A DNA stretch of 43,247 nucleotides from assembly GCA_016234705.1 (NCBI GenBank), contig JACRAS010000195.1, positions 1-43,247 on the forward strand, in the 5' to 3' direction. The position numbers and the translations under genes were made by a program. The DNA is from Betaproteobacteria bacterium (lineage in GTDB: Bacteria > Pseudomonadota > Gammaproteobacteria > Burkholderiales > SG8-39). Below the pieces are notes generated by a model. The model did not search any database, was not told the DNA's origin, and saw only the letters and a program-made list of their open reading frames with translations. Below, one piece after another: positions 16,757-25,508 of the stretch (its first letter is position 1; every line of letters begins with the position of its first letter).

Positions 16757-16952
16757 CTGCGATTTTGCGCGGACGAAAAACCGTCCGCGCGGATCGTCGA
16801 TTGCACGCGGACGAAAAACACGTCCGCGTGCAATCGACGATCTTGTATAAAAGCAAACCCAAGCCGTTCCTGCTTTTATCCATAACCGCGTTTTCTGTAC
16901 GGATGCGCTTTTTATCCGTACAGAAAACGTGGTTGGCGCGCGCAGCGCGCAA
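16757..16952 (+). repeat. Interspersed multi-hairpin element, copy C (most complete)
   Basis: About 196 bp between fadB-like and thiolase genes. Hairpin 1: GCGCGGACG (16767-16775) with CGTCCGCGC (16782-16790). Hairpin 2: a perfect 22-bp stem, arms 16792-16813 and 16821-16842, loop aaaaaca. Hairpin 3: ATAAAAGCA (16847-16855) with TGCTTTTAT (16871-16879). Hairpin 4: a 19-bp stem, arms 16886-16904 and 16914-16932, one G-T pair. Hairpin 5: TTGGCGCGCGCAGCGCGCAA (16933-16952). The ends TTTTGCGCGG and the reverse complement of GCGCGCAA give weak terminal inverted similarity. The rest of the gap 16709-17024 holds only the thiolase ribosome-binding site. Confidence 0.92.
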
Positions 16953-17024
16953 CTCTCCGTTCGTCGCCTGCGACCGTATTTTGGACGTCGTATTAAAGAG
17001 AAGAGCCTTTTCAGGAGAATAAAC

Positions 17025-18203
<1,179 letters not shown>

Positions 18204-18312
18204 GGATGGCCTAGAAAAGGGCGGGCATGTCGCGCACCAAAGCAGTCAGCGACATCGCAGGCAAGGGCATGACAATGCCGCGTCACCGAAATGCACCAAG
18301 GAGGTTTTCCCA

Positions 18313-19089
18313 ATGAGCGTCAAAAAACTGATGGATCTGACCGGCAAGGTCTCGCTGGTCACCGGCGGCTCGCGCGGCCTGGGATTGCAGATCGCTGAAG
18401 CCCTGGGCGAGATGGGCGCAATGCTTGCGCTCACCGCGCGCAAGGCCGACGAACTGGCGCAAGCCAAGGAGCATCTCGAGCGCATGCACGTCCAAGTGTT
18501 CACCCTGCCCTGCGACCACGGCAAGGCGGCCAGCATCCGGCCGGTGATCGAACAAATCATGCGGCACTACGGGAAGGTCGATGTCCTCGTCAACAATGCC
18601 GGCGCCAACTGGAGCGCGCCCGCCGAGGAGCATCCGCTGGAGGCGTGGCAAAAGCTCATGGACCTCAATGTCACCGGCCTGTTCCTGACCACGCAACTCG
18701 TAGGCAAGCTGTCGATGATCCCACGACGCTACGGCCGCATAGTGAACATCGCCTCCATCTCCGGACTGCTCGGCAACGACGCGCGCATGCTGCGCTCGCT
18801 TGCCTACAACACCAGCAAGGGCGGCGTGGTAAACATGACGCGTGCGCTCGCGGCCGAATGGGGACAGTACAACATTACCGTGAACGCCATCGCACCTGGT
18901 CTGTTCCCGTCGAAAATGAGCCAGGGGATTCTGGGGCAGATCGGCGACACCGCAATTGCGCAGACCCCGCTCGCCCGCTTGGGCGGCGAGGAGGACCTGA
19001 AGGGCTTGGCGGCGCTCCTCGCCTCCGACGCGTCGGCTCACATCACCGGGCAGATCGTCGGCGTCGACGGCGGCGCCAGTATTATTTAA
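18313..19089 (+). CDS. SDR family oxidoreductase
   Basis: 258 residues. The classical short-chain dehydrogenase pattern is complete: nucleotide motif TGGSRGLGLQIAEALG, NNAG around residue 95, catalytic Ser in IVNIASISG, Tyr and Lys in AYNTSKGGVVNMTRAL, and the C-terminal ITGQIVGVDGGASI. The Arg/Lys context after the glycine motif (TARKADEL) suggests NADP preference. It reduces or oxidises an alcohol/ketone; 3-ketoacyl-CoA or an alicyclic alcohol is likely from context. AAGGAGG precedes the ATG, and the gene follows the thiolase by 109 bases, so they are probably one transcript. Confidence 0.9.
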   Translation: MSVKKLMDLTGKVSLVTGGSRGLGLQIAEALGEMGAMLALTARKADELAQAKEHLERMHVQVFTLPCDHGKAASIRPVIEQIMRHYGKVDVLVNNAGANWSAPAEEHPLEAWQKLMDLNVTGLFLTTQLVGKLSMIPRRYGRIVNIASISGLLGNDARMLRSLAYNTSKGGVVNMTRALAAEWGQYNITVNAIAPGLFPSKMSQGILGQIGDTAIAQTPLARLGGEEDLKGLAALLASDASAHITGQIVGVDGGASII

Positions 19090-19187
19090 GACCGCCCGCG
19101 CGACAGCCAAAGCGCAGCGACTCTTTTTTGCATTCCAGAGGAAATACTTCACAGTCGGAAGCCCTCACCCAGGCGCATAATCGAACC

Positions 19188-19257
19188 GCGTCCAGGTTCC
19201 TCCTCCTCCCCCTTGGACGCAAAGGCCCAAGACGAAGTCGTTCTGGGCCTTTTTTTT
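19188..19257 (+). ncRNA. Candidate small RNA or 3'UTR: CU-rich-loop hairpin followed by terminator
   Basis: A 7-bp stem GCGTCCA (19188-19194) / TGGACGC (19214-19220) closes a 19-base pyrimidine loop that contains UCCUCCUCCUCCCCC (from 19198), complementary to Shine-Dalgarno sequences. Two bases later a rho-independent terminator begins. Hairpin with exposed CCUCC loop plus terminator is the layout of anti-Shine-Dalgarno small RNAs known from alphaproteobacteria; here it is inferred. It could equally be only the end of the SDR transcript. No promoter of its own is convincing. The remainder of 19090-19187 shows nothing definite. Confidence 0.45.
19222..19257 (+). terminator. Rho-independent terminator after the SDR gene / candidate sRNA
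   Basis: AGGCCCA (19223-19229) pairs with TGGGCCT (19244-19250), the inner bases 19232-19234 pair with 19239-19241, and eight T (19250-19257) follow on the plus strand. Upstream As can extend the stem into the T run. Confidence 0.85.
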
Positions 19258-19336
19258 CGGAAGCAGTGTCCAAAACCCACCGTCTTGGCAGCCAGCGAAA
19301 GTCGGCGAGCGCCGCCCGGAGGGGCGTGGACGGTTA

Positions 19337-19377
19337 TTGATATAGGTCAATTGAGCAATTCGAAAGATCGGTAGGAT
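19337..19377 (+). promoter_or_regulatory. FNR/ANR-type box with class II promoter for the CBS gene
   Basis: TTGAT-ATAG-GTCAA (19337-19350) matches the FNR consensus TTGAT-N4-ATCAA with one mismatch. A -10 like hexamer TAGGAT lies at 19372-19377. With the box centred at 19343.5, a class II start (-41.5) falls at 19385, and its -10 region falls on TAGGAT within one base. The CBS gene starts at 19508 with GGAGGGGG ahead of it, leaving a leader of about 120 bases. No other gene is in 19258-19507. Confidence 0.55.
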
Positions 19378-19507
19378 CGGCGATGGGGAGAGCACAAGCA
19401 GGTGGACGAAGGCTAGCGGGCCGGGTTCGACGTATGCCGGAAGGTGGCCCGAAGGCCGGCCAAGCCGCGGCTGCGCGCACATTTCAATGTAAGCGGAGGG
19501 GGCTGCC

Positions 19508-19930
19508 ATGTTCAGTCAACGGATCAGAAGCGTGATGGAGCGAAAAAAACTTCTCACCGCTCCGCCCGAGACCACCGTCAGCGACGCCGCCAAGCTGATG
19601 GCAAAGAAAAACGTCGGCGCGGTCATGGTCGTCGAAAACGAACTGCTGGTCGGGATTTTTACCGAGCGCGATGCCGTATTTCGCGTCATCGCGCAAGGGC
19701 GCAATGCGCAGACTACTTCGCTGGCCGAGGTAATGACGACTGCGCCGCAGACCGTGGATCAGGACAAGTCATTCGGCTACGCGCTGCTGATGATGCACGA
19801 GAACGGTTTTCGCCACGTACCCGTGGTCGAGAAGGGCAAGCCTATCGGAATCGTCTCTTCGCGCAACGCGCTGGATCCGGAAATGGAAGAGTTCGTCGCC
19901 GAGGCACAACGGCGAAAGCACATCCGCTAG
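19508..19930 (+). CDS. CBS-domain protein (stand-alone pair)
   Basis: 140 residues made of two CBS motifs: VSDAAKLMAKKNVGAVMVVE then LVGIFTERDAVFRVI, and MHENGFRHVPVVEKGKPIGI then VSSRNAL. The first half ends in the FTERD pattern typical of stand-alone CBS pairs that bind AMP/ATP. The role is sensing or regulation in the cytoplasm; the partner is unknown. The ATG has a strong GGAGGGGG upstream, and the FNR-like promoter suggests low-oxygen induction. It ends with TAG and converges on the EAL gene. Confidence 0.9.
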   Translation: MFSQRIRSVMERKKLLTAPPETTVSDAAKLMAKKNVGAVMVVENELLVGIFTERDAVFRVIAQGRNAQTTSLAEVMTTAPQTVDQDKSFGYALLMMHENGFRHVPVVEKGKPIGIVSSRNALDPEMEEFVAEAQRRKHIR

Positions 19931-19991
19931 CCTATTCCGGGCGCACGTTATTCCTTCCCAGCTCCGCGCTATTTGAACACCCTGCTGGAGG

Positions 19992-21293
19992 TCAACCGGC
20001 GAATCGAACGACAAATTCTTCCGGATCAACCGGCGGGCCCCTGAAATCGCCCTGCAGAAAATCGCAACCCAGCTGCGTAAGCCGCGCTGCCGCCGCGTCG
20101 TCCTGGACACCGCAGGCGACAACCTCGAGTTCCAGATGGTGGGCCAGCTCGATAAGCGATCGCAGTACCCCCTCGGACCGCGGATGGGCCATCCAATCGG
20201 GTGCGACCGATAGGTCGATTTTCAACTCCTTGAATGGCATCGTCGCAAGCCAAAAGAGCGACGACAGCGGTGCGCGCGGATCGTCGATCGACAGCTTGAC
20301 GCCCACCTCGTGCAATCGCCGGATCGCCGCCTGCGCCTCCGGTTGGGTTTCCAGCACCGCGATATCTTCTATCTCCAGCACCAGTCTGCCCGCGCGCAGC
20401 GCCCAGGTGCGCAACGCGCGCTCGACCAGTTCGGGAAGCTCCGCGTGCAACAAGCCGCGAGCCGGCAGATTTACTGCGATACGCAGATCCAGCCCTGCCC
20501 GCTGCCGGAATTCCGAGCAATTGCGCAGCGCCCGGTTCAATACCGACGAGATCATCTTGGTGAACATTCCTCCGACCTCGGCGGCTGCAATCGCCTCGCG
20601 CATGGACACCAGCTTGCGCGTGCCGTCGCTCCAGCGCAGCATGCTCTCCAAACCCATGATCTGGCCGAAGCGCAAATCAAACTGCGGCTGAAACACGAGT
20701 TCGAGCGCGTCGTCCGCAATCGCAGAACGCAAGCGGCTTTCCTGGACCAGCCGCGCCGCCTGAAAATCCTGCCCTTCATCATAGAACGCAATGTGGTCCG
20801 CCAATGCGGAGGCAGCGATACAAGCGTTCTTCGCCTGCCGCATCAGGGACTCGGCATTGCCTTTCTGCCCCTGAAACACCGCGATCCCGATCGCCGGAGA
20901 GGCATAGATTTCTTCCTCCCCGAGCCAAAGCGGCGTGTTCATTGTGCGCAGCAATTTCCCCGCTGCAAGCAATGCCATCTGCGGACCCTCGATGGAAGCG
21001 AGAACGCAGGCCAGCTCGTCGCGCCCAAGATCGCCGATGAAGTCGCCCGGGCGCAGCGCCTGTTCGCGCAGGGTCGAGACAATGCGGGTGCGCACCGCAT
21101 CGCCGATCTGATAGCCCCACAGGGCATCGACGCGGCCGATGAGGCCGCAGTCCATGAGAAGCAAGGCGACGCCTTGCCCGTCCGCCTGGCGTTCATCGAT
21201 GCAGCGGCGCAACTGGTCGATGAAAGCAAGTTCCGTGGCAGGAGGCGGCCCGGGCGACCCTGCATCGAGTCCGGCCGGGTCCGCGGAGTTCAC
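19992..21293 (-). CDS. Degenerate GGDEF-EAL domain protein
   Basis: 433 residues. Residues ~20-175 are a GGDEF-like fold in which the motif is LGRDE (89-93). Residues ~185-430 are an EAL domain with several catalytic positions changed: EAL is ESM (216-218), IDDFGTG is IDDPRAP (336-342), and the AEGVE segment is ACGVQ (393-397), losing both glutamates; KID (358-360) is kept. It is therefore likely catalytically dead and acts as a c-di-GMP or protein-binding module. It starts with GTG at 21293, overlapping the HD-GYP stop by four bases, so they are co-translated. Confidence 0.88.
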   Translation of the reverse strand: MNSADPAGLDAGSPGPPPATELAFIDQLRRCIDERQADGQGVALLLMDCGLIGRVDALWGYQIGDAVRTRIVSTLREQALRPGDFIGDLGRDELACVLASIEGPQMALLAAGKLLRTMNTPLWLGEEEIYASPAIGIAVFQGQKGNAESLMRQAKNACIAASALADHIAFYDEGQDFQAARLVQESRLRSAIADDALELVFQPQFDLRFGQIMGLESMLRWSDGTRKLVSMREAIAAAEVGGMFTKMISSVLNRALRNCSEFRQRAGLDLRIAVNLPARGLLHAELPELVERALRTWALRAGRLVLEIEDIAVLETQPEAQAAIRRLHEVGVKLSIDDPRAPLSSLFWLATMPFKELKIDLSVAPDWMAHPRSEGVLRSLIELAHHLELEVVACGVQDDAAAARLTQLGCDFLQGDFRGPPVDPEEFVVRFAG

Positions 21294-22489
21294 AGGAACA
21301 GCTCCCTTGGATCGACTTTTATCGCATCGTATTCCAGAGTGCGGCGGATCCGGTACGGCTCTTCGGGCGTGGCTTTCGGCTCTTTGGACAGATCGAGCAT
21401 CTTGTATGGCCGATTGTCGTACCCTTTCGCATCCTTGACCACCATCACCCGCGGTTGCAGGCGGCGCAACGGATTCTGGGCGATCACGATGCCGATTTCG
21501 CCGGTATTCAACTCAACTGCGCTGCCGACCGGATACACGCCGACGCACTGAATGAACTGCTCGACCAGCGCAGGCTGAAACTGGGTGCCGCGCCCTTTGA
21601 AGACGAGGCTGAGCGCGTTCGAAGGCGACATGTGCTTCCCATGAGGAGGCGGCGCTATGAGCGTGTCGAAAGCGTCGACGATTCCGGCGATCATGCCCGG
21701 AAGGGCGATTGCAGCGCCGCGCAAGCCGCGCGGATACCCGCTGCCGTCAAAATGCTCGTGGTGCAGCGACGCAAGCCCAGGCAAATCGTTCGGCAGACCG
21801 GTTGTGCTATTCAGGATTTCGACGGAGTGATCGACATGGGTCTGGTACAACACCTCCTCTTCCGGGGTGAGCGCTTCGCGCTTGCTCAGCAGCGCGCTAG
21901 GAAGTTTGAGCTTGCCTGCGTCCTGAAGCAGGCCAAGCAAGCCCAGGCGCTCGATGCTCTCGCGCGGCAGCTGCAGAAAACGGCCGAAGATGCTCATCAT
22001 GACCGATACGTGGATGGCGCGGTTGAAGGTTTCGCCGCTCTTTTCCTGCAATTGCACCAGCAGGCTCGCCGCGTCCGGATTGCGCACCACGCTTTCGGTT
22101 ATACCCGATGCCGCCTCCTTCACCTTGGCGCTGTCGATCGCGCCGCCCACCTGCACCTCGTGGGTAACCTGCCTGAGCGCACTGGTCGTTTCCGCTATGG
22201 CGCTGCGCGCCCGCGGCAACTCGGCGTCGAGGCTCGCGGCCTCCTTGTACACCGTCGTGCCGCGGATGCTGGCCGCCGTGCCTCCGGCGTGCCCTTCCAC
22301 TTCGGACAAATCCTCTTTTTCCGGGTCGACGAACACCTTACTGCAAAACTTCTTCATCACCTCGAGCTGCTTCTCGTTCCTCAATATGAAGCCCTGAAAC
22401 ACGAACGGGGTCTCCGTCCAGGGGCGATCGAGTTTCGACACGTACATGCCGAGCTGCAGTTCGTCGACTGGAATTTCCCTTAGCGGCAT
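21290..22489 (-). CDS. HD-GYP domain protein with altered HD motif
   Basis: 399 residues. The N-terminus (LREIPVDELQLGMYVSKLDR, residues 3-22) is the DUF3391 segment that precedes many HD-GYP domains. The HD-GYP domain spans ~145-335: HHEHFDGSGYP (243-253) is intact, but the HD pair is Gln189-Asp190 in LLQDAGKLKLP, where active enzymes have His-Asp (LHDIGK). The codon is CAG, one base from His codons. c-di-GMP phosphodiesterase activity is therefore doubtful. It follows the adenylate cyclase by four bases and overlaps the EAL gene, forming a three-gene signalling operon. Confidence 0.88.
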   Translation of the reverse strand: MPLREIPVDELQLGMYVSKLDRPWTETPFVFQGFILRNEKQLEVMKKFCSKVFVDPEKEDLSEVEGHAGGTAASIRGTTVYKEAASLDAELPRARSAIAETTSALRQVTHEVQVGGAIDSAKVKEAASGITESVVRNPDAASLLVQLQEKSGETFNRAIHVSVMMSIFGRFLQLPRESIERLGLLGLLQDAGKLKLPSALLSKREALTPEEEVLYQTHVDHSVEILNSTTGLPNDLPGLASLHHEHFDGSGYPRGLRGAAIALPGMIAGIVDAFDTLIAPPPHGKHMSPSNALSLVFKGRGTQFQPALVEQFIQCVGVYPVGSAVELNTGEIGIVIAQNPLRRLQPRVMVVKDAKGYDNRPYKMLDLSKEPKATPEEPYRIRRTLEYDAIKVDPRELFL

Positions 22490-22493
22490 GTTC

Positions 22494-24854
22494 TTATTTG
22501 CCCTGCATAGTCCACACGCCGTCCCAGTCCGGGGCCGGCGCTGTGCTGCGGAAAATCTCGCAGCGTTCCAGGTAGATCCGGGACGGCTCGTCCTTCGGAT
22601 TGGCGGCTAGCGCATCGCGGAAGCTGCGCGCTGCGTCGCCCCACTCGCGCCTGCGATAACGCGAAAGACCCGTGGTGAAGGCCTCCAACGCGGCGTCGCG
22701 GTGCGGAAAGGAGTCCTCGGTGTGGTGACCGATCGCCTCGTAAATGGCAACCGGCGTCTCCATGCCGCGCACCCGGATCAGGTCGATTTCGCGCACCGGG
22801 GTCTGCTCCTTCATGCGCGCGTAGGTCTGACTGCAGAACAGGATGGAGGTGCCATAGTATTTGTTCGCCTCCTCCAGCCGGTGGGCAATGTTCACGCGGT
22901 TGCCGATCACGGTGTATTCCAGCCGCTTCGGCGAGCCGATGTTGCCCGCCACCACCTGGCCGGTGCTGATGCCAACGCCGATCCTGATCGGCGTGCGCCC
23001 GCGCGCCGCCAGCCGGGCATTCAATTCGCGCAGGCTCACCATCATCTTGTTGCCGACGGTCACCGCATTGTCCGGGTCGTCCGCGTTTTGCAGCACCGAA
23101 CCGAACACCGCCATGATCATGTCGCCCATGTATTTGTCCAGCACGCCTTCGTGGGCGAAAACGATGTCCACCATGTCGGTGAAATATTCATTGAGCAGTG
23201 CCACCGTTTCCTGGGCGCCGAGGCGCTCCGAGATGGAGGTGAAGCCGCGGATATCGGAGAACAGCACGCTCACCTCGCGGCTGATGCCGCCGAGCACGGC
23301 GTCGCCGCTCTCGAGCAGTTGATCCATCACCGCCTTGCTCATGTAGCGCGACAGGGTGTTGCGCATGCGCTTCTCGCGCGTGATGTCCTCCATCATCAGC
23401 ATGTAGCCGATCGGCTCGTCGCTGATGCTCACCAGCGGCACGGTCGTAAGATCGACCGAAACCGCTTCCGCGCCCTCGACGAAGAGGTCGGTATCGACGG
23501 TGATGTCGGTCTTGCCTTCGGCGCGCACCTTGTCCAGGCTCCCGCTCACCCAGGCGTTGCGGCCCGCAAACAACTCCCCAAGCGCGCGTCCCACAAGTTC
23601 GTGCTCCCCGCGGCGCAGGATGCGCGTCGCCGATTCATTGACCTTGCGCAGGACGCCGTCGGCGTCGAGCGTGAGCACGGCGTTGCTCATGCTGCGCAGG
23701 ATCGATTCGTTGTAGTTGCGCTCGGCGCTGATCTCCTCGAACAACTGGGCGTTCTGGATCGACACCGCCGCTTCGGCGCAAAAAGCGCGCAGCCGCCGTT
23801 CGTCGGCGGCGCCGAACGCGCCAAGCCTGCGGTTGAGGATCTCCATCACGCCGATCACGCCCGCGCCCTTGGCCACGATGGGCATGCACAGCATGTTGCG
23901 GGTCCGATAGCCGGTGCGCCGGTCGATTTCCGGATTGAAGCGCGCGTCCTTATAAGCATCCAGAATATTGATTACATTGCCCGAGGTGAAGCATTCCCCG
24001 GCAATTCCGGCGTTCGCGGGGAAGCGGATCTCCGAGCTGTCGATGCCACCTGCGACGTGGGAATACAATTCATCCCGCTTAGGGTCGTACAAAAACAGGG
24101 CTCCGCGATCGGAGTCGAGAAGCTGCGTCGCCGCGGCCAGGATCTTGGCAAGCAGCGGTCCGAGACGGACTTCCGAGGCGATCGAACTGACGACTTCGAG
24201 GAGCATCGCCTCCTCGCGCTGCGCTCGCTCGACTTTTTCGAACAGGCGCGCGTTCTCGAGCGCCGCGGCGGCCTGCTGCGACAGGCCCTCGAGCAGCCGC
24301 TGATCCTCGGCGTCGAAATCCCCGGCGCGCTTGTTCAATGCCTGGGTGACGCCGATCACTTCGCGGCTCTTGTTGCGGATGGGCACGCACACGATATTCC
24401 TGGTGCGGTAGCCGGTGCGCCGGTCGACCTCCTGGTTGAAGCGCGTGTTGTCATAGACGTCCGCCGTGATGATTTCCGCCTCTCCGCTGGTGAATACCGA
24501 GCCGGCGATGCCGAGGTCGCTCGGAAAGCGGATCTCCCCCATCACGTTGCCTTGCATCACGCGCGAGTACAGCTCCTTGGTTTCGGGATCGTACAAGAAC
24601 AAAGAGCTGCGATCGGCGTTCAGCGTCTCGGTGACCACCTCCATCAAGCGCGGGAACAACACGTCGAGCGAGAGGCTGTCGGAAACCCGGTTGGCGATGT
24701 CGGCGATCGCCGAAGCGCGGCGCACCTGCTCGGCTATGCGCAAGAAGAGCTGCGCCTTCTCGGTTTCATTCAGCCCGCGCAGCAGCTTCTCGATATCGGC
24801 CTGATTCAGGGGATGATCGAGGATGTCGCGGATGGTTTCAGTGCCGATTCGCAT
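22494..24854 (-). CDS. Class III adenylate cyclase with two GAF domains and a PAS domain
   Basis: 786 residues, no membrane segment. Two GAF repeats (about 35-190 and 215-370) share near-identical motifs (SLFLYDPETKELYSRV / ALFLYDPKRDELYSHV; RTGYRTRNIVCVPI / RTGYRTRNMLCMPI). A PAS domain follows (~385-500), then the cyclase domain with metal-binding Asp in VLFSDIRGFTSISE (~532) and LDKYMGDMIMAVFG (~572), and the nucleotide/transition-state region EYTVIGNRVNIAHRLEE (~646-662). The C-terminal ~70 residues look TPR-like. It should make cAMP in response to a GAF ligand; the SulP-cNMP protein is one possible target. First gene of the operon with the HD-GYP and EAL proteins. Confidence 0.9.
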   Translation of the reverse strand: MRIGTETIRDILDHPLNQADIEKLLRGLNETEKAQLFLRIAEQVRRASAIADIANRVSDSLSLDVLFPRLMEVVTETLNADRSSLFLYDPETKELYSRVMQGNVMGEIRFPSDLGIAGSVFTSGEAEIITADVYDNTRFNQEVDRRTGYRTRNIVCVPIRNKSREVIGVTQALNKRAGDFDAEDQRLLEGLSQQAAAALENARLFEKVERAQREEAMLLEVVSSIASEVRLGPLLAKILAAATQLLDSDRGALFLYDPKRDELYSHVAGGIDSSEIRFPANAGIAGECFTSGNVINILDAYKDARFNPEIDRRTGYRTRNMLCMPIVAKGAGVIGVMEILNRRLGAFGAADERRLRAFCAEAAVSIQNAQLFEEISAERNYNESILRSMSNAVLTLDADGVLRKVNESATRILRRGEHELVGRALGELFAGRNAWVSGSLDKVRAEGKTDITVDTDLFVEGAEAVSVDLTTVPLVSISDEPIGYMLMMEDITREKRMRNTLSRYMSKAVMDQLLESGDAVLGGISREVSVLFSDIRGFTSISERLGAQETVALLNEYFTDMVDIVFAHEGVLDKYMGDMIMAVFGSVLQNADDPDNAVTVGNKMMVSLRELNARLAARGRTPIRIGVGISTGQVVAGNIGSPKRLEYTVIGNRVNIAHRLEEANKYYGTSILFCSQTYARMKEQTPVREIDLIRVRGMETPVAIYEAIGHHTEDSFPHRDAALEAFTTGLSRYRRREWGDAARSFRDALAANPKDEPSRIYLERCEIFRSTAPAPDWDGVWTMQGK

Positions 24855-25445
24855 GGAGCCGTGGCGCCTTCACAACAAAGCAGCGGACCGGATGCCCGCG
24901 CCGTTTCTATTTGTCTGACTCGGACGCCACCTTGCGCATGGCCGCCCCCATCGATTCTCGCGCTTCGCTTACCGTACGCTGCGGCCGCTGCCGTTCCAGT
25001 CCGCTAGCCGCGTGGATTTCCCGCTGCCGCGCATGGTTGAAACTGTACTCTAAACCGGCCGGTTCAGACAAGCGCGGCAGGTCTTGTTTGCACTGCGTTT
25101 TCCGCGTCCGCGCACGGTGTGACTGGCGACGAACCGCGGCACTGTCATCGGCGCGGTCGGCAGAGCAACTGGGGTCGACCGGCAGGCTCCGTTTGGTGGC
25201 TCCGTTTTGCCAAGCTCGTTTCTTAGGATCATCAGATTCCCGCGTTCCGACCATCGACGCTGCATGTCCTGCATGCGCTCCTGAGCCATTGAGATCATTG
25301 TGGCGAAGGGGTGGAAAATGGACATCCTGCTCGCCTCGCAACAGCTCACTCCCTTTCCCAAGAACGGCTATAGCTAAAGAAGAACACAAAAAGGGATTGC
25401 CAAGCTATTGTTTTTGGTTGACTATTACAATCCAGTCAAGTTGAC
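24855..25445. other. Long intergenic region with possible decayed small gene
   Basis: About 590 bases with no convincing gene. On the minus strand, one frame begins MSIFHPFATMISMAQERMQD then MQRRWSERG (from about 25325), and a different frame ends PAGLEYSFNHARQ...ESMGAAMRKVASESDK with a TAG at 24907. The two lie in the right order and together span about 140 codons, so a frameshifted phasin-like or other small protein gene is possible, but I cannot match either part firmly. A plus-strand frame over the same bases is not protein-like. Confidence 0.3.
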
Positions 25446-25479
25446 GCGTACTAAGCATGCCGGCGTACTAAGCATGCCG
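25446..25479. repeat. Perfect 17-bp tandem direct repeat upstream of parA
   Basis: GCGTACTAAGCATGCCG occurs twice head to tail (25446-25462 and 25463-25479), each containing the palindrome GCATGC. It ends 29 bases before the ParA start. TTGACG (25441-25446) and TACTAA (25466-25471, 19-base spacing) could form a weak promoter inside it, so it may be an operator. A duplication by slippage is the alternative. Confidence 0.6.
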
Positions 25480-25508
25480 TTGTCGTCGCGTGGCGGCGAG
25501 GGGGACCG

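Noticed and set aside
16929..17024. N-terminal extension of the thiolase into repeat copy C
   Set aside because: Thiolases begin at [18 protein letters not shown] precedes that ATG, and the extension is only repeat sequence read through.
19171..19220. Possible tRNA or tmRNA fragment (AATCGAACCGCGTCC)
   Set aside because: It resembles a T-arm on the minus strand, but no acceptor or anticodon arm can be built; the hairpin reading on the plus strand explains it better.
22701..25007. 768-codon plus-strand frame opposite the adenylate cyclase
   Set aside because: Composition is His/Arg/Ala noise, while the minus strand has complete GAF, PAS and cyclase domains.
24911..25444. 177-codon plus-strand frame upstream of parA
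   Set aside because: Ser/Arg/Cys-rich translation without any family pattern and no ribosome-binding site.
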